From Imperialibacter sp040222385 (GTDB lineage: Bacteria; Bacteroidota; Bacteroidia; Cytophagales; Cyclobacteriaceae): DNA of 64,000 bases. The notes under the pieces were generated by a model. That model was given only the letters and a program-made list of their open reading frames with translations. It made no database searches and was not told the origin of the DNA. Made by a program: the position numbers and the translations under genes. Positions within the stretch are counted from its first letter, which is position 1. Every line of letters starts with the position of its first letter. The stretch covers positions 1 to 64,000 of the forward strand of contig NZ_JAVKDF010000010.1 of NCBI RefSeq assembly GCF_040222385.1, read 5' to 3'. Positions 28,806-37,771 of this stretch are shown piece after piece.

Positions 28806-28924
28806 AAGCTCAAAGGTTGGTACAGAAAACTATTTCAATGTAACCGAAATTGTGATATTTTAATAGAGCTGGTCTGATAAAATTACGAGATGCACATAAT
28901 TTCATACAAAATAACCCCTTTCCA

Positions 28925-28943
28925 ATGTTATAAATTATAACAT
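28925..28943. promoter_or_regulatory. 19-bp palindrome upstream of the S74 operon (possible operator)
   Basis: A perfect inverted repeat of two 9-base arms around one base, atgttataa-a-ttataacat, about 120 bp upstream of the S74 protein start. Its symmetry suits a dimeric regulator. It is AT-rich, so chance cannot be excluded. Confidence 0.4.
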
Positions 28944-29088
28944 ACTTGGACTATTTAGGGATTTTGAAAAATGGCTCTGAAATTCGGTATACCCCGTTTT
29001 AGACTATCTACGAAGAATAAGCGGATACTGGATGTACCCCTGGCGTAGTGTTATTTACCTAATTATTTTTTTGACCCTGTTTTTGCTG

Positions 29089-29658
29089 TTATTTCGGGCG
29101 AAAAATAAAGTCAACCTCATAATTCCGGTCGCTTCTAAGCACAAAACCATTGAAGGTGCACTGTGAGTTGCCACTCACATTGGAGACCTCAAAGAACCCT
29201 TCAATAACAATTTCCTTTTTGCTTCTGTATTCAATAGGGAAGAAGTATTGAAGTCTGTTATTCCTACTTCCAAACCACAGCCTGTCTGACTCTGCTGTAA
29301 AAATGGCTTGCAATACATCTGTAGTTTGTTCCTGAAACTCATACTTGCTGCAACCCCTGCATTTCAAATAGCGGGATACAAGAATGGTTCTTTCGTATAA
29401 GCTGTCTTTCGAAAAGGTCAGCTCAAAGTTTACCTCCAGCCGGCCGGAGTCACCTGCGCTGTAGTTGAACTCCGGTATATCCTGATTGAATAAACAATCC
29501 CAATTGAAAATGGTAGTCTCCTCTCCCTCAAACACGTATTTGTTTGACACCCAGGTGTGAGCGGAAAGTAGTTCATGAGGTGTAATGATAGTGTCTTCCT
29601 TGCTACAGCTGAGCAACGGAAGCAAGAAAACCAGTAGCCAGCGTGTGCGTTTGAACAT
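29089..29658 (-). CDS. Small putative lipoprotein, hypothetical
   Basis: 189 residues from the ATG at 29658, chosen because it opens a lipoprotein signal (MFKRTRWLLVFLLPLLSC, lipobox LLSC). The in-frame upstream extension is polar and unlikely. The mature part contains a CxxC pair (KCRGCSKYEF) and an overall beta-rich pattern like other Bacteroidota lipocalin-like lipoproteins; I cannot assign a family. It is a single minus-strand gene. Gaps of 283 and 220 bp on either side contain nothing I can identify beyond the palindrome at 28925-28943. Confidence 0.75.
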   Translation of the reverse strand: MFKRTRWLLVFLLPLLSCSKEDTIITPHELLSAHTWVSNKYVFEGEETTIFNWDCLFNQDIPEFNYSAGDSGRLEVNFELTFSKDSLYERTILVSRYLKCRGCSKYEFQEQTTDVLQAIFTAESDRLWFGSRNNRLQYFFPIEYRSKKEIVIEGFFEVSNVSGNSQCTFNGFVLRSDRNYEVDFIFRPK

Positions 29659-29878
29659 AGTATATTGAATCTTGTGAGACGAAGCAAAGTAACCTTTACA
29701 AACCTGTGTGCTTGGTGAGAAATTTGAATCGTTCGATAAAGTACCTTTTTTTATCAATAAATGTTGTGACAACGTATGACACAGGCTGGTTGCATATCTT
29801 TAGCAATATTTACCCTGGTAGCCAAAGTTTCCGTTGCCGTTCAAATTCTACATTATCATGCCGTCACTTGGACAGTAA

Positions 29879-31069
29879 TCACAAAAAATACAAAGGATCA
29901 AATGAGCTACCAATAATTGATTCATGTTTCACATTCAAATGCTTGCTCAGCAGGGTAGAGTAGATAGCTCTGAAATCAATCTCATAAATTAAATCCCCAT
30001 TCTCGTCGAGATTTGAAAGGTCGGGCATGGTATTGACCAGGCCTTGTCGTTTAAGATTGTCTCCAATGACAAAGGCCACATTTGCAGTGCCATGATCCGT
30101 CCCCTCACTGGCATTTTCTTGCACTCGCCTGCCAAACTCAGAAAACGTGAAAATCACGGTCTCCTTGAATTTGCCGTTTTTAGTTAAATCATTTACGAAT
30201 GATTCGACGGCATCGGCGTAAATACTTAGACGAGTCTCTTGAGTTTTGCTCTGATTTTGGTGAGAATCGAAACCACCCAATGAAGCATAATAGATCGACG
30301 TTTCGGATCCCCCAATAATTAAATCGGCAATCAGTTTTAGATCTCGTCCCAAACTAGTGCCGGGATACTCCCTGCCGCTTGGAGATTGATCCATCTTTCC
30401 TTTGAGGTAAGCTATAGAAGAGTGGGTGTCTGCAATTGTCTTATACAGGTAGCCAAGGTTGCCTTCAGACAACATTTCTTTACCATCTCCTGCAAAATTC
30501 TTTGACAATGAATTATAGATTTGACTATTCATTGATCCGAGTGAACTCCCGGTGGCAAATCCATTTACCTTCTCTCCTTTTAATGCAAATGAAAGGCTTG
30601 AGGTTGCCTCTACGGCACCGTGGGGAGGGTAGCACTGAGCGTCAAGATACCTGCCTATCCATCCTGACGACAGATATTGATCCGAGTCAGAGGCGGAATG
30701 CCAGATGTCCATCGACCGAAAGTGTGACCTGTTTGGATTGGGGTAGCCAACAGAGTTGATTATCGCCAGATGGCCCTGGTCATAAAGTCGCTTAAATGGC
30801 ATGAGGCCACGATTTAATCCAATTTCATCATTTAGAAGAATAAGGTCACTTTTTGGCAAGCCTATCTTTGCCCGGTTTTGATAGTACAAGTCATTATTGA
30901 ACGGCACGAGGGTGTTGAGGCCGTCATTTCCTCCTGATAGCTGAATAATAACAAGGTTTCGGCCTTCGAACGTAATTGACCCACTACTTTCGAAGGGTTT
31001 AAGGAAAAGCGGGACGAATGCAGCTGATGTCGCAAATGATGTCCTCTTTATAAACTGTCTTCTTTTCAT
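29879..31069 (-). CDS. DUF1501 family Tat-exported protein
   Basis: 396 residues with a twin-arginine-type signal (MKRRQFIKRTSFATSAAFVP). The DUF1501 core is evident: VIIQLSGGNDGLNTLVPFN, YPNPNRSHFRSMDIWHSA, TFSEFGRRVQENASEGTDHGTANVAFV. The fold belongs to the alkaline-phosphatase/sulfatase-like superfamily (GTDHG-type motif), but the substrate is not established. It lies 5 bp downstream of a DUF1800 gene, the standard pairing in Bacteroidota, Planctomycetes and Proteobacteria. Probably periplasmic or surface-exposed. Confidence 0.92.
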   Translation of the reverse strand: MKRRQFIKRTSFATSAAFVPLFLKPFESSGSITFEGRNLVIIQLSGGNDGLNTLVPFNNDLYYQNRAKIGLPKSDLILLNDEIGLNRGLMPFKRLYDQGHLAIINSVGYPNPNRSHFRSMDIWHSASDSDQYLSSGWIGRYLDAQCYPPHGAVEATSSLSFALKGEKVNGFATGSSLGSMNSQIYNSLSKNFAGDGKEMLSEGNLGYLYKTIADTHSSIAYLKGKMDQSPSGREYPGTSLGRDLKLIADLIIGGSETSIYYASLGGFDSHQNQSKTQETRLSIYADAVESFVNDLTKNGKFKETVIFTFSEFGRRVQENASEGTDHGTANVAFVIGDNLKRQGLVNTMPDLSNLDENGDLIYEIDFRAIYSTLLSKHLNVKHESIIGSSFDPLYFL

Positions 31070-31074
31070 GCTTT

Positions 31075-32427
31075 CTAATAAGTTTGGTATTCGGGTAGAC
31101 TTAGAACAGCCAGCGTAAATTCCTCAATTGAGTCGGTCTCGTTAAAGGAGTATTCATAGTTCTGAAGTGTCAAAGGGTTGCTTTGCAATAAAAGGCTTAG
31201 AATTTCAACATGAGGAAGCTTTTTCACATCTTTTTTAAAGAAATCCCAATCTACAGAGGAAAAGAGGTTTCGTTTGGAAGGGTCGCTTTCTAAGAAAGTG
31301 TCTTCGTCGCCATCAGTATCTTCCCAATCCAGACTGCCATCGTTCAATATCAATGATGGGAGTCTAAGTCGGTGAGCAAGAGTGGAGTTGTCAATCCAGG
31401 TTCTCCCTCCAGGCCATCCTGCTACATTTGGTGGATAGAATAGTGTTTGATTTAAAGCTTTTTGAGCCCTTAGAAGGCCGTCTTTCCTGGTGTAGCTAAC
31501 TTTAAAGGATCTGCTTAGCCCTACTATTAAGTCGATAGGTGATTTGATATTGCAGCCGATGTTATTTTGGGAGTAAAACCAATCTGACATAAAAACGAAC
31601 TCCATAAGCTCCGAAATATTGTAGTCCCGCCGGAATACATCGGCCATTAGTTCCACAAGCTTATCGTCCACTTGCTCATTAACAAATGACTTATAAATCT
31701 TTTGGCAAATGAAGATACTCGTTTCCTTTTGTTCAAGGATTATATCAATTATGCCATCTCCATCAAGGTTGCCGGTAACCCCCTTGAAGGTTTTTTGAGA
31801 ATTGTCATGTTGTTTTGTGTTGATAAAAAAGTCACCATCTTTATTGGTCTTCCAGCCAGTAAAAGCCTTTGCTACTTCTTTGATGTCCTCCTCCGTGTAA
31901 TTGCCTATACCAAGAGTAAACAACTCTAAGAGTTCTCTGGCAAAATTTTCATTGGGATTTTCCTTTTTGTTTCGATTAGTATTAAGAAACTGCATCATCG
32001 CCGGCGACTTGGAAACCTCCCTCAGAAGGGTGTCAAAGTTCCCAACTGCATTCTTTCGTATGGTATTAACCAGGTCTTTCAGGTAATGTGTGTTTCCAAT
32101 ATTGCAAGCAAAATGTCCGTGCCAAAAGAGTGACATTTTCTCATTCAGAACATAGTCTGAAGAGATGATCTCAGTGAGCCAGTCAAAGTTTAGGTACTGT
32201 TTCTGTTGTTGCTTAATTCTGGAGGGGCTGATTTTTTTCGGAGGTATTTCATCCTTAACGAATTCCTCACTGCGCAGCTGCAATTGAGTCACCTCTCTTG
32301 GTTTTAGCAGTTGCTTGACGAGGCGGGCTCTTCCCCGTTTAGTAGCTCTTTTTAGTTCCCTGTTGGAAATACCAAAGCCAGCTCTCCAATAAAGATGTTT
32401 AACTTGTTGTTGCGTCATTCTACCCAT
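31075..32427 (-). CDS. DUF1800 family protein
   Basis: 450 residues, matching the family in length and motifs: the N-terminal HLYWRAGFGISNRE, FWHGHFA, NENFARELLELFTLGIGNYTEEDIKEVAKAFTGW and PPNVAGWPGGRTWIDNSTL near the C-terminus. No clear signal peptide is visible. First gene of a two-gene operon with the DUF1501 gene. The two proteins are assumed to act together, but the biochemical role is unknown. Confidence 0.92.
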   Translation of the reverse strand: MGRMTQQQVKHLYWRAGFGISNRELKRATKRGRARLVKQLLKPREVTQLQLRSEEFVKDEIPPKKISPSRIKQQQKQYLNFDWLTEIISSDYVLNEKMSLFWHGHFACNIGNTHYLKDLVNTIRKNAVGNFDTLLREVSKSPAMMQFLNTNRNKKENPNENFARELLELFTLGIGNYTEEDIKEVAKAFTGWKTNKDGDFFINTKQHDNSQKTFKGVTGNLDGDGIIDIILEQKETSIFICQKIYKSFVNEQVDDKLVELMADVFRRDYNISELMEFVFMSDWFYSQNNIGCNIKSPIDLIVGLSRSFKVSYTRKDGLLRAQKALNQTLFYPPNVAGWPGGRTWIDNSTLAHRLRLPSLILNDGSLDWEDTDGDEDTFLESDPSKRNLFSSVDWDFFKKDVKKLPHVEILSLLLQSNPLTLQNYEYSFNETDSIEEFTLAVLSLPEYQTY

Positions 32428-32522
32428 AAAAGTAAAATTTTCATGCCTGGTTTGATGATCAGTCCAAGCAACAACTCGGACAAATAGCTTGCCAGTTGGG
32501 GTCAGGAGTCGCCAATTATTAA

Positions 32523-32987
32523 CTATTTCGTATTCGCATCGTTAATCTCTACCCAATACCCATCGGGGTCTACGATGTATATTTGACTGGCGCCATCAAT
32601 GCGAACATTAGACTCGCCAGGCTTTCCCTGCCAGCTCTCAAATGGGATGCCCACTTCGTTCAAATGCTTCATATAGGGCTTTATATCTGTTGTATGCAGA
32701 CAGATGTGCATGTTTTTTTCCATCTGTATTTTGCTGTTATCGCCTTGAATGATGTGAAGCTCTTGCCTATTGCCCAGGTAGAACCAACGGTGTCTGCCAT
32801 CCTTGATAGGACAATCCATTTCTTTCAGACCAAGGGCCTTCATATAAAATTCAGCACTAACGTTCATGTCTTTGACGTAAAGGGCATAATGATCGAACGA
32901 CAGGGGTGGCAACTTCTGAGCGGACTGGGCAAAGCTGCCAGCGCAGAAAATAAGTGACACAGCGAGAATGGAGAAAATGTGTTTCAT
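32523..32987 (-). CDS. Exported VOC (glyoxalase/bleomycin-resistance fold) protein
   Basis: 154 residues with a signal peptide (about 1-21, FAQ). The rest is a single vicinal-oxygen-chelate domain: FDHYALYVKDMNVSAEFYMKALGL at the start, IHICLHTTD-like central strand (MHICLHTTDI) and IVDPDGYWVEIND at the end. The metal-ligand positions H33, the central His and the terminal Glu are conserved. VOC proteins include glyoxalases, dioxygenases and epimerases; export to the periplasm is less common. No operon partner is seen. Confidence 0.88.
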   Translation of the reverse strand: MKHIFSILAVSLIFCAGSFAQSAQKLPPLSFDHYALYVKDMNVSAEFYMKALGLKEMDCPIKDGRHRWFYLGNRQELHIIQGDNSKIQMEKNMHICLHTTDIKPYMKHLNEVGIPFESWQGKPGESNVRIDGASQIYIVDPDGYWVEINDANTK

Positions 32988-33226
32988 GTTAAGTGTTTGT
33001 TTAAGATCTGTTTTATTGTGGCGTGTTCGTCTGGCTTGCTAAAGAAATATAAGCCACATTCCGGTAATTCCCTGGGCTCTTTCTTTCTTTAATCGACTGT
33101 TCATCACTTGACCAAAGCAAATTAATTTCAGGAACGACCTGAACTACAAGCTAGCACTTTTATTGTTTTTATGACAGAAAAGAAGGTTTTAACCGGGCCC
33201 TGCATTACTGGAACAGTTGCTCGTCG

Positions 33227-33565
33227 GTGTTCTGGAAATTAGTGCTGAGTGATACACCCTGCAAGGTAAGACGGAGAAACAGGGAAATCTGCATCAGAAA
33301 GATACTCGGAGCCACCGCTTCAGGTATTCTCGTCTTTTTCTCACCGTCTTACATAGCGCTTATAGCCTGGGCGTTGCTGTCGATTCCTGTTGCGAACTAC
33401 CTCCTGACCGAGTGGCTTGGCAGCTTCGCCTATCGCATTGAGGTAGGCTGGTGGATGCTGACGTTACCGTTGGTTGCGCTTGCGGGAATTTGTGCAGCGG
33501 TTATCAGCATCCAGCCGATGAAGGCCACAAGGGTAAATCCGGTGGAAGCGCTTAGGTGTGAGTGA
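33227..33565 (+). pseudogene. Remnant of an FtsX/MacB-type ABC permease (C-terminal ~100 residues)
   Basis: From about 33255 the frame encodes the C-terminal end of an FtsX-type permease: REICIRKILGATASGILVFFS, two membrane helices and MKATRVNPVEALRCE. It aligns well with the C-terminus of the intact permease at 37772-40195 (EISIRKVLGAS, ARANPVEGLRRE). No start with an N-terminal permease domain exists upstream, where 240 bp are non-coding. The rest of the gene (about 700 codons) is absent, so it is a decayed fragment rather than a functional gene. Confidence 0.8.
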
Positions 33566-33606
33566 AGGGCTTGATCTGTAGATCGCCCATCTCTGATTTT
33601 GGCTAC

Positions 33607-34839
33607 TCACTTCCCCATACTCTTCAACACCCTCGCCACAATCCCATCCATGCTACTGCTGTTTATCCAGCGGGCAACGATAACGAGGTCGTTTTCCTGA
33701 TCTACATACACCATGTTGGCACCAGCGCCTAAGTGATAAAAGGCAGTGGCTGGAGCACTTGGCAAAGGCTTTTGCTCGGTATTCAGGAAGAAATTCATAA
33801 AGCCGTACGTGGTCTGCACGGGCGTAGGCGTTCTGGCCATTCGTAACCATTTTTCGGAGATCAATTGCTGGTCATTCCAGTTTCCATTGCGCAAAGTGAG
33901 GTAGCCAAAGCGGGCCTGGTCATAGGCGTTGATGAACATACCACCACCCCAGTGCGAGCCACCGCTGACGGACTGCACGGGCTTGCCATCAAGCACAATC
34001 CACGAGTTTTCGTAGCCCAGCCAGCGCCAGGTAGGAGAGGCCCCAATGGGATCCATGATGTTTTCTCTGAGTACTTCTGGTAGCGGCTTTCTCCAAACAT
34101 TGAGGATGCACAATGCCAGTAGGTTCACTCTTGTGTCGTTGTATTTGTAAAAGCTCCCTGGCTCGTTTCTTTCTCTGCCAATCCATCCCTCAGTGTCACG
34201 GGGTGGCCTGTCGGCCCAGTCGGGTTTGCCCCAGAGGGTGCCTTCCCAGTCGCTGGTTTGGCGCAGCATGTGGTCCCAGGTGATTTTGCGGTTGTGCTCA
34301 GAGGCAAACAGCTCCAGCACGTCCGGCTCTTCAAACGACTCCGCTTTGTTGAGCGACATCCGGGCAGGTTCATAAGGAATCACAGGCCCGATGTAGGGAT
34401 AAACCTTGTCGTTCACGTCTCTGATCATGCCTTTGTCGTAAGCGAGACCTACGGTCGTCGACAAAAAGCTCTTGGCCACGCTAAACGTTTGGTCCACCCG
34501 ATCAGGATCGCCCCATTTAGCGATGATGTAGCCATTTTTGATCACCATGCCAGTAGCCGGGCCTCTTTCTTTCAGTGGGCCAATGGCGTCGCCAAAGGGT
34601 TCCTTCCCAAAGCTGAGGTAGTGGGCTTCTTTTAGATTTTTTGAAGCTTTTGACTCACTGGCAATGGCAAAGTCAACCGCTTCTTGTAGCAGCGCTGCAT
34701 CCACACCCATCGCCGCCGGAGTACGTTCCTCCCAGCTACCTGCCGGAGGGAAGTAAGGCTTAGGCGCTTTGCCTTTTTGGCTGAATAATAGGGAAGGAGC
34801 GGCTGTTAATACAAAAAGGAGGAAAATCTTGAATTTCAT
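33607..34839 (-). CDS. Serine hydrolase of the beta-lactamase (class C/PBP-like) family
   Basis: 410 residues with a signal peptide (about 1-20). The nucleophile motif SxxK is S120-V-A-K123, followed by a YxN-type YND motif in FYKYNDTRVNLL and a third motif HLG in FYHLGAGANM (replacing KTG). This is the pattern of esterase/beta-lactamase-like proteins such as EstB or 6-aminohexanoate hydrolase. The WDHMLRQTSDWEG segment is typical. Probably a periplasmic esterase, amidase or peptidase; there is no basis to call it an antibiotic-resistance gene. Transcribed alone. Confidence 0.9.
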   Translation of the reverse strand: MKFKIFLLFVLTAAPSLLFSQKGKAPKPYFPPAGSWEERTPAAMGVDAALLQEAVDFAIASESKASKNLKEAHYLSFGKEPFGDAIGPLKERGPATGMVIKNGYIIAKWGDPDRVDQTFSVAKSFLSTTVGLAYDKGMIRDVNDKVYPYIGPVIPYEPARMSLNKAESFEEPDVLELFASEHNRKITWDHMLRQTSDWEGTLWGKPDWADRPPRDTEGWIGRERNEPGSFYKYNDTRVNLLALCILNVWRKPLPEVLRENIMDPIGASPTWRWLGYENSWIVLDGKPVQSVSGGSHWGGGMFINAYDQARFGYLTLRNGNWNDQQLISEKWLRMARTPTPVQTTYGFMNFFLNTEQKPLPSAPATAFYHLGAGANMVYVDQENDLVIVARWINSSSMDGIVARVLKSMGK

Positions 34840-35080
34840 AGTGCTTGGTAGGCTAAAAATGAAACTGGTGGTCAGTGATTCTTCGTTCAGACCAAATTTA
34901 CAATTCAGTCACAAAAAAACATTGACCACCTGTCACAGAAAGAAATGAGATTTGAGAACTTGTCTACCTCCGACTGCCTTCCAACCTTTCCGGCGTCTGA
35001 CGATTGCCAACACTAATGCCAGCGCTATCGTACCGACGCTGCTTCGGTCTCCCGTCTTCCAACTTCCGTCTTATTTCTCC

Positions 35081-35521
35081 CTACTCTTGCTCCACAATCA
35101 CCACCTTCTCCATCACTTCACCCTCTCTGATCGCATCAATCACATCAAGGCCTTCGTATACTTTGCCGAAAACGGTGTGGTTTCTGTCGAGGTGGGCAGT
35201 GTTTTTGCGGCTATGGCAAATGAAGAATTGTGACCCGCCAGTGTTTCTGCCAGCGTGCGCCATGCTGAGTACACCACGGTCGTGGTATTGGTTTTCGCCG
35301 TCCAGCTCGCAAGGGATGGTGTAGCCAGGTCCACCAGCGCCAGTGCCTTTAGGACAGCCGCCTTGAATAACGAAATCAGGAATTACTCTGTGGAAGGTAA
35401 GCCCGTCGTAGAAGTTATGATTGGCCAGTTCTTTAAAGTTGGCTACTGCTTTTGGAGCGTCTTTTTCGAAGAACTTGATCTTCATAACGCCTTTCTTGGT
35501 GTGTATTTCGGCTATTTGCAT
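35081..35521 (-). CDS. Peptidyl-prolyl cis-trans isomerase, cyclophilin type
   Basis: 146 residues, the usual minimal bacterial cyclophilin. Active-site segments are FHRVIPDFVIQGG, GVLSMAHAGRNTGGSQFFIC and LDRNHTVFGKVYEG. No signal peptide, so cytoplasmic; it speeds up prolyl isomerisation in folding proteins. Diverges from the gene at 35617 across 95 bp. The 241-bp gap on its 3' side (34840-35080) shows no gene. Confidence 0.95.
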   Translation of the reverse strand: MQIAEIHTKKGVMKIKFFEKDAPKAVANFKELANHNFYDGLTFHRVIPDFVIQGGCPKGTGAGGPGYTIPCELDGENQYHDRGVLSMAHAGRNTGGSQFFICHSRKNTAHLDRNHTVFGKVYEGLDVIDAIREGEVMEKVVIVEQE

Positions 35522-35616
35522 GATGTTAGTTGATATTTTAGTGTAAATTAAGCGAAGACAGCCTGTTGGTTGTTATACCTATTTCGGCCTGCAAAACACA
35601 CAAAAGTAGTATTTGT

Positions 35617-36762
35617 ATGCAACTGATCCCTGCATTATTATCAAAACGATTTCTTTTTGCCGTTTTTTTTCTGGCGTGCTCATTAACAGTTAAGGCTCAA
35701 ACAGGATCGTTGTCTGGGAGGGTGGTCGATGCGAGTACCGAAGAGCCGTTGCCGTTTGCCAATGTTTTTATCAGTAGCACGACTTTGGGCTCCACCACAG
35801 CGCTGGATGGCTCGTTCCTGATTGAGAGAGTTCCTTTCGGATCGGTGCAACTGGTTGTTTCATACGTGGGCTATAAGCACCAAAAATTCAATTTTGATTT
35901 TACAGAAAGCTCCAACCTGAGCACTGCCATAGCACTCGAGCCAGCTTTAGAAAAGCTATCCGCCATTGAGGTTGCTTCGAAGAAGGACAAAAAATGGGAA
36001 AGAAATCTATCGAAGTTTACCAAAGTGTTTCTCGGTGATACGGAATTTTCAAGGCGCTGCAAAATTCTGAACCCCTGGGTGCTTGAGTTTGCCGAAGACA
36101 AAGACAAGGGACTTGTAGCTACAGCAAACACTCCGGTGGAAATCGAGAACCACGCACTGGGCTACAAAGTGTTCTATCATTTACGGCTTTTCAATGCCAA
36201 CTCGGCCTATTTCTTTTTTACAGGGGAAACCAGGTTCGAAGAAATGATCCCCGCAGATGAGCAGCAAAAGAGCCAGTGGATCAAAAATAGAGTCATCGCC
36301 TTTAAAGGGTCGACCAGGCATCTCTTTTTGGCCATACTTTATGAGTATATTCAACAGGGACAATTGCAACAGGAAGGATTTGCTTTGTTTCAGGAGAAGT
36401 TTCCAAGGGAGGGGCCTATTGTGCGGCATCCCGATCTTGCAAAAACAAAAAAGGAAATCCTGATTGACTACCCCAAGGAGAACTTGGTGGGAGCTTCATA
36501 TCGGACAGGGCTTTACCGAATATTGCTCAATGGCAAAGTGGAGGTGCATTACAATAGGGAGCTGGGGGTGCCCAAAAACACGATTTACAATGACACATTG
36601 GTGGAGGTGTCGTGGCTGGAGGTGAAGGAAGGCTATGTAGATGTGACCAAAACAGGGCTTAACCAGCAGCCCGATCAGCTACTTGTGTCGGGCGCCATGA
36701 GTCAGGGATGGATCGCCATGATGCTGCCGAACGATTATGACCCTGCCAGTAATAATCCTTAG
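35617..36762 (+). CDS. Secreted carboxypeptidase-regulatory-like domain protein
   Basis: 381 residues from the ATG at 35617, chosen because a signal peptide starts there (MQLIPALLSKRFLFAVFFLA, ending TVKAQ). Residues about 28-110 form a CarboxypepD_reg-like beta-sandwich (GSLSGRVVDASTEEPLPFANVFI, DGSFLIERVP), as in TonB-dependent receptor N-termini. The remaining 270 residues carry no recognised domain and no barrel or plug. This two-part layout is common among Bacteroidota envelope proteins of unknown function. Its 3' end overlaps the convergent ArsC-like gene by 4 bp. Confidence 0.85.
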   Translation: MQLIPALLSKRFLFAVFFLACSLTVKAQTGSLSGRVVDASTEEPLPFANVFISSTTLGSTTALDGSFLIERVPFGSVQLVVSYVGYKHQKFNFDFTESSNLSTAIALEPALEKLSAIEVASKKDKKWERNLSKFTKVFLGDTEFSRRCKILNPWVLEFAEDKDKGLVATANTPVEIENHALGYKVFYHLRLFNANSAYFFFTGETRFEEMIPADEQQKSQWIKNRVIAFKGSTRHLFLAILYEYIQQGQLQQEGFALFQEKFPREGPIVRHPDLAKTKKEILIDYPKENLVGASYRTGLYRILLNGKVEVHYNRELGVPKNTIYNDTLVEVSWLEVKEGYVDVTKTGLNQQPDQLLVSGAMSQGWIAMMLPNDYDPASNNP

Positions 36763-37109
36763 GAAATGGCTTCTTTTACCGCAGCCACATTTTTTGGCGA
36801 ATTGCCAATGAAGATTTTTCCGTCAATGACAAAGACGGGTCGTTTTAGAAAAGTATACTCTTCAAGAATGTAATTTCTGTAGTCCTGCTCACCAAGGTTT
36901 TTGTCTTTCAGGCCAAGGGCTTTGTATTTCATGGCCACTCTTGAGAATAGCGCCTCGTATGAACCCGCCATCGCTTTCATCTCATCGATTTGTTGGGGAG
37001 TAATAGCCTCCTTTTTGATATCCTGATAAATAAACTCTTTGCCAATACCCAGCTCTTTGATAATGCGCTGGCAGGTGGAACAGGTGGAGAGGTGATATAC
37101 TTTCTTCAT
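36759..37109 (-). CDS. ArsC/Spx-family thioredoxin-fold protein
   Basis: 116 residues with an N-terminal CxxC (C10-S-T-C13 in HLSTCSTCQRI) and the family's KRPVFVIDGKIFIGNSP near the end. It belongs to the arsenate reductase (ArsC)/Spx/YffB group. The family's usual first cysteine is present, but no ars genes are nearby, so a YffB-type or redox-regulatory role is as likely as arsenate reduction. Confidence 0.9.
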   Translation of the reverse strand: MKKVYHLSTCSTCQRIIKELGIGKEFIYQDIKKEAITPQQIDEMKAMAGSYEALFSRVAMKYKALGLKDKNLGEQDYRNYILEEYTFLKRPVFVIDGKIFIGNSPKNVAAVKEAIS

Positions 37110-37391
37110 GATGCAAAGAAAGAAAAATCTGCGAGATGTAATCCAGAAAAGATGATACTAGCCACTGATCTTGTACGTTTACTGTAAGACAAGTGACATT
37201 ATGTGCTGCCTAAAAAAACCTCACTTCACAACGGTGTCAGGTACGGTAAAAATTACTTGGGATCACATTCCACCTATTACTTGGACTTCACCATCCGATA
37301 AGTGGATTCGCTGGAACAGCTTGGTAAAGACAGCCACAATCGTAAAGCTAGCCGACTAACACAACGATCTTAACCGACACAAGCAGAAGAT

Positions 37392-37598
37392 TTAATCTTT
37401 ACGAGAGCTACTGAATAGCCAGATACTGATGCCCGCCACGGTGATAAGGCTACCCACAGCAATGGCGAGATTAACGTTGCGCTGGGTGCGTCTTGCTTTC
37501 GTTAGATAGGAAGATCCAAGCCCCTTTTCTTCAATAAAATGCTCAATGCTTTTGAGCCTGCTCTCAATTTCTTCCTTCGCTTTCGTTGCTATATCCAT
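37392..37598 (-). CDS. Small membrane-anchored hypothetical protein
   Basis: 68 residues. An N-terminal charged amphipathic helix (about 1-40) is followed by one membrane helix (about 43-63, NLAIAVGSLITVAGISIWLF) and a positively charged tail. It resembles small tail-anchored coiled-coil proteins in size and layout; I cannot name a family. It lies 174 bp downstream of the ABC permease gene on the same strand. The coding call rests on this clean layout and a standard ATG. Confidence 0.6.
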   Translation of the reverse strand: MDIATKAKEEIESRLKSIEHFIEEKGLGSSYLTKARRTQRNVNLAIAVGSLITVAGISIWLFSSSRKD

Positions 37599-37771
37599 GA
37601 TTTTGTGGTTTAAATTATACTATTGACAACGGCTAGCAGTCGAAAATAGTTTAGATGTGGGGATTTCTGCGCCTAACGCCCTGGAGTACCATGCCTGCCT
37701 TTCCAGCAGTAATATGTGAAGGCACAGAACAACGCAAAGGTGGCTTTCAGCCTGCACAAATACCGAGAACC

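Noticed and set aside
32988..33226. Search for the missing 5' part of the permease remnant
   Set aside because: None of the frames resembles an FtsX or MacB domain, so the remnant is C-terminal only.
34840..35080. Pyrimidine-rich sequence with two similar CTTCCAAC stretches
   Set aside because: Too short and imperfect to call a repeat, and no gene or hairpin is supported.
37171..37359. A 62-codon plus-strand frame in the gap between the ArsC-like and small membrane protein genes
   Set aside because: The peptide (PPITWTSPSDKWIRW region) looks vaguely protein-like but matches nothing I know, has no convincing start context and could be a decayed fragment. The 282-bp gap otherwise shows nothing.
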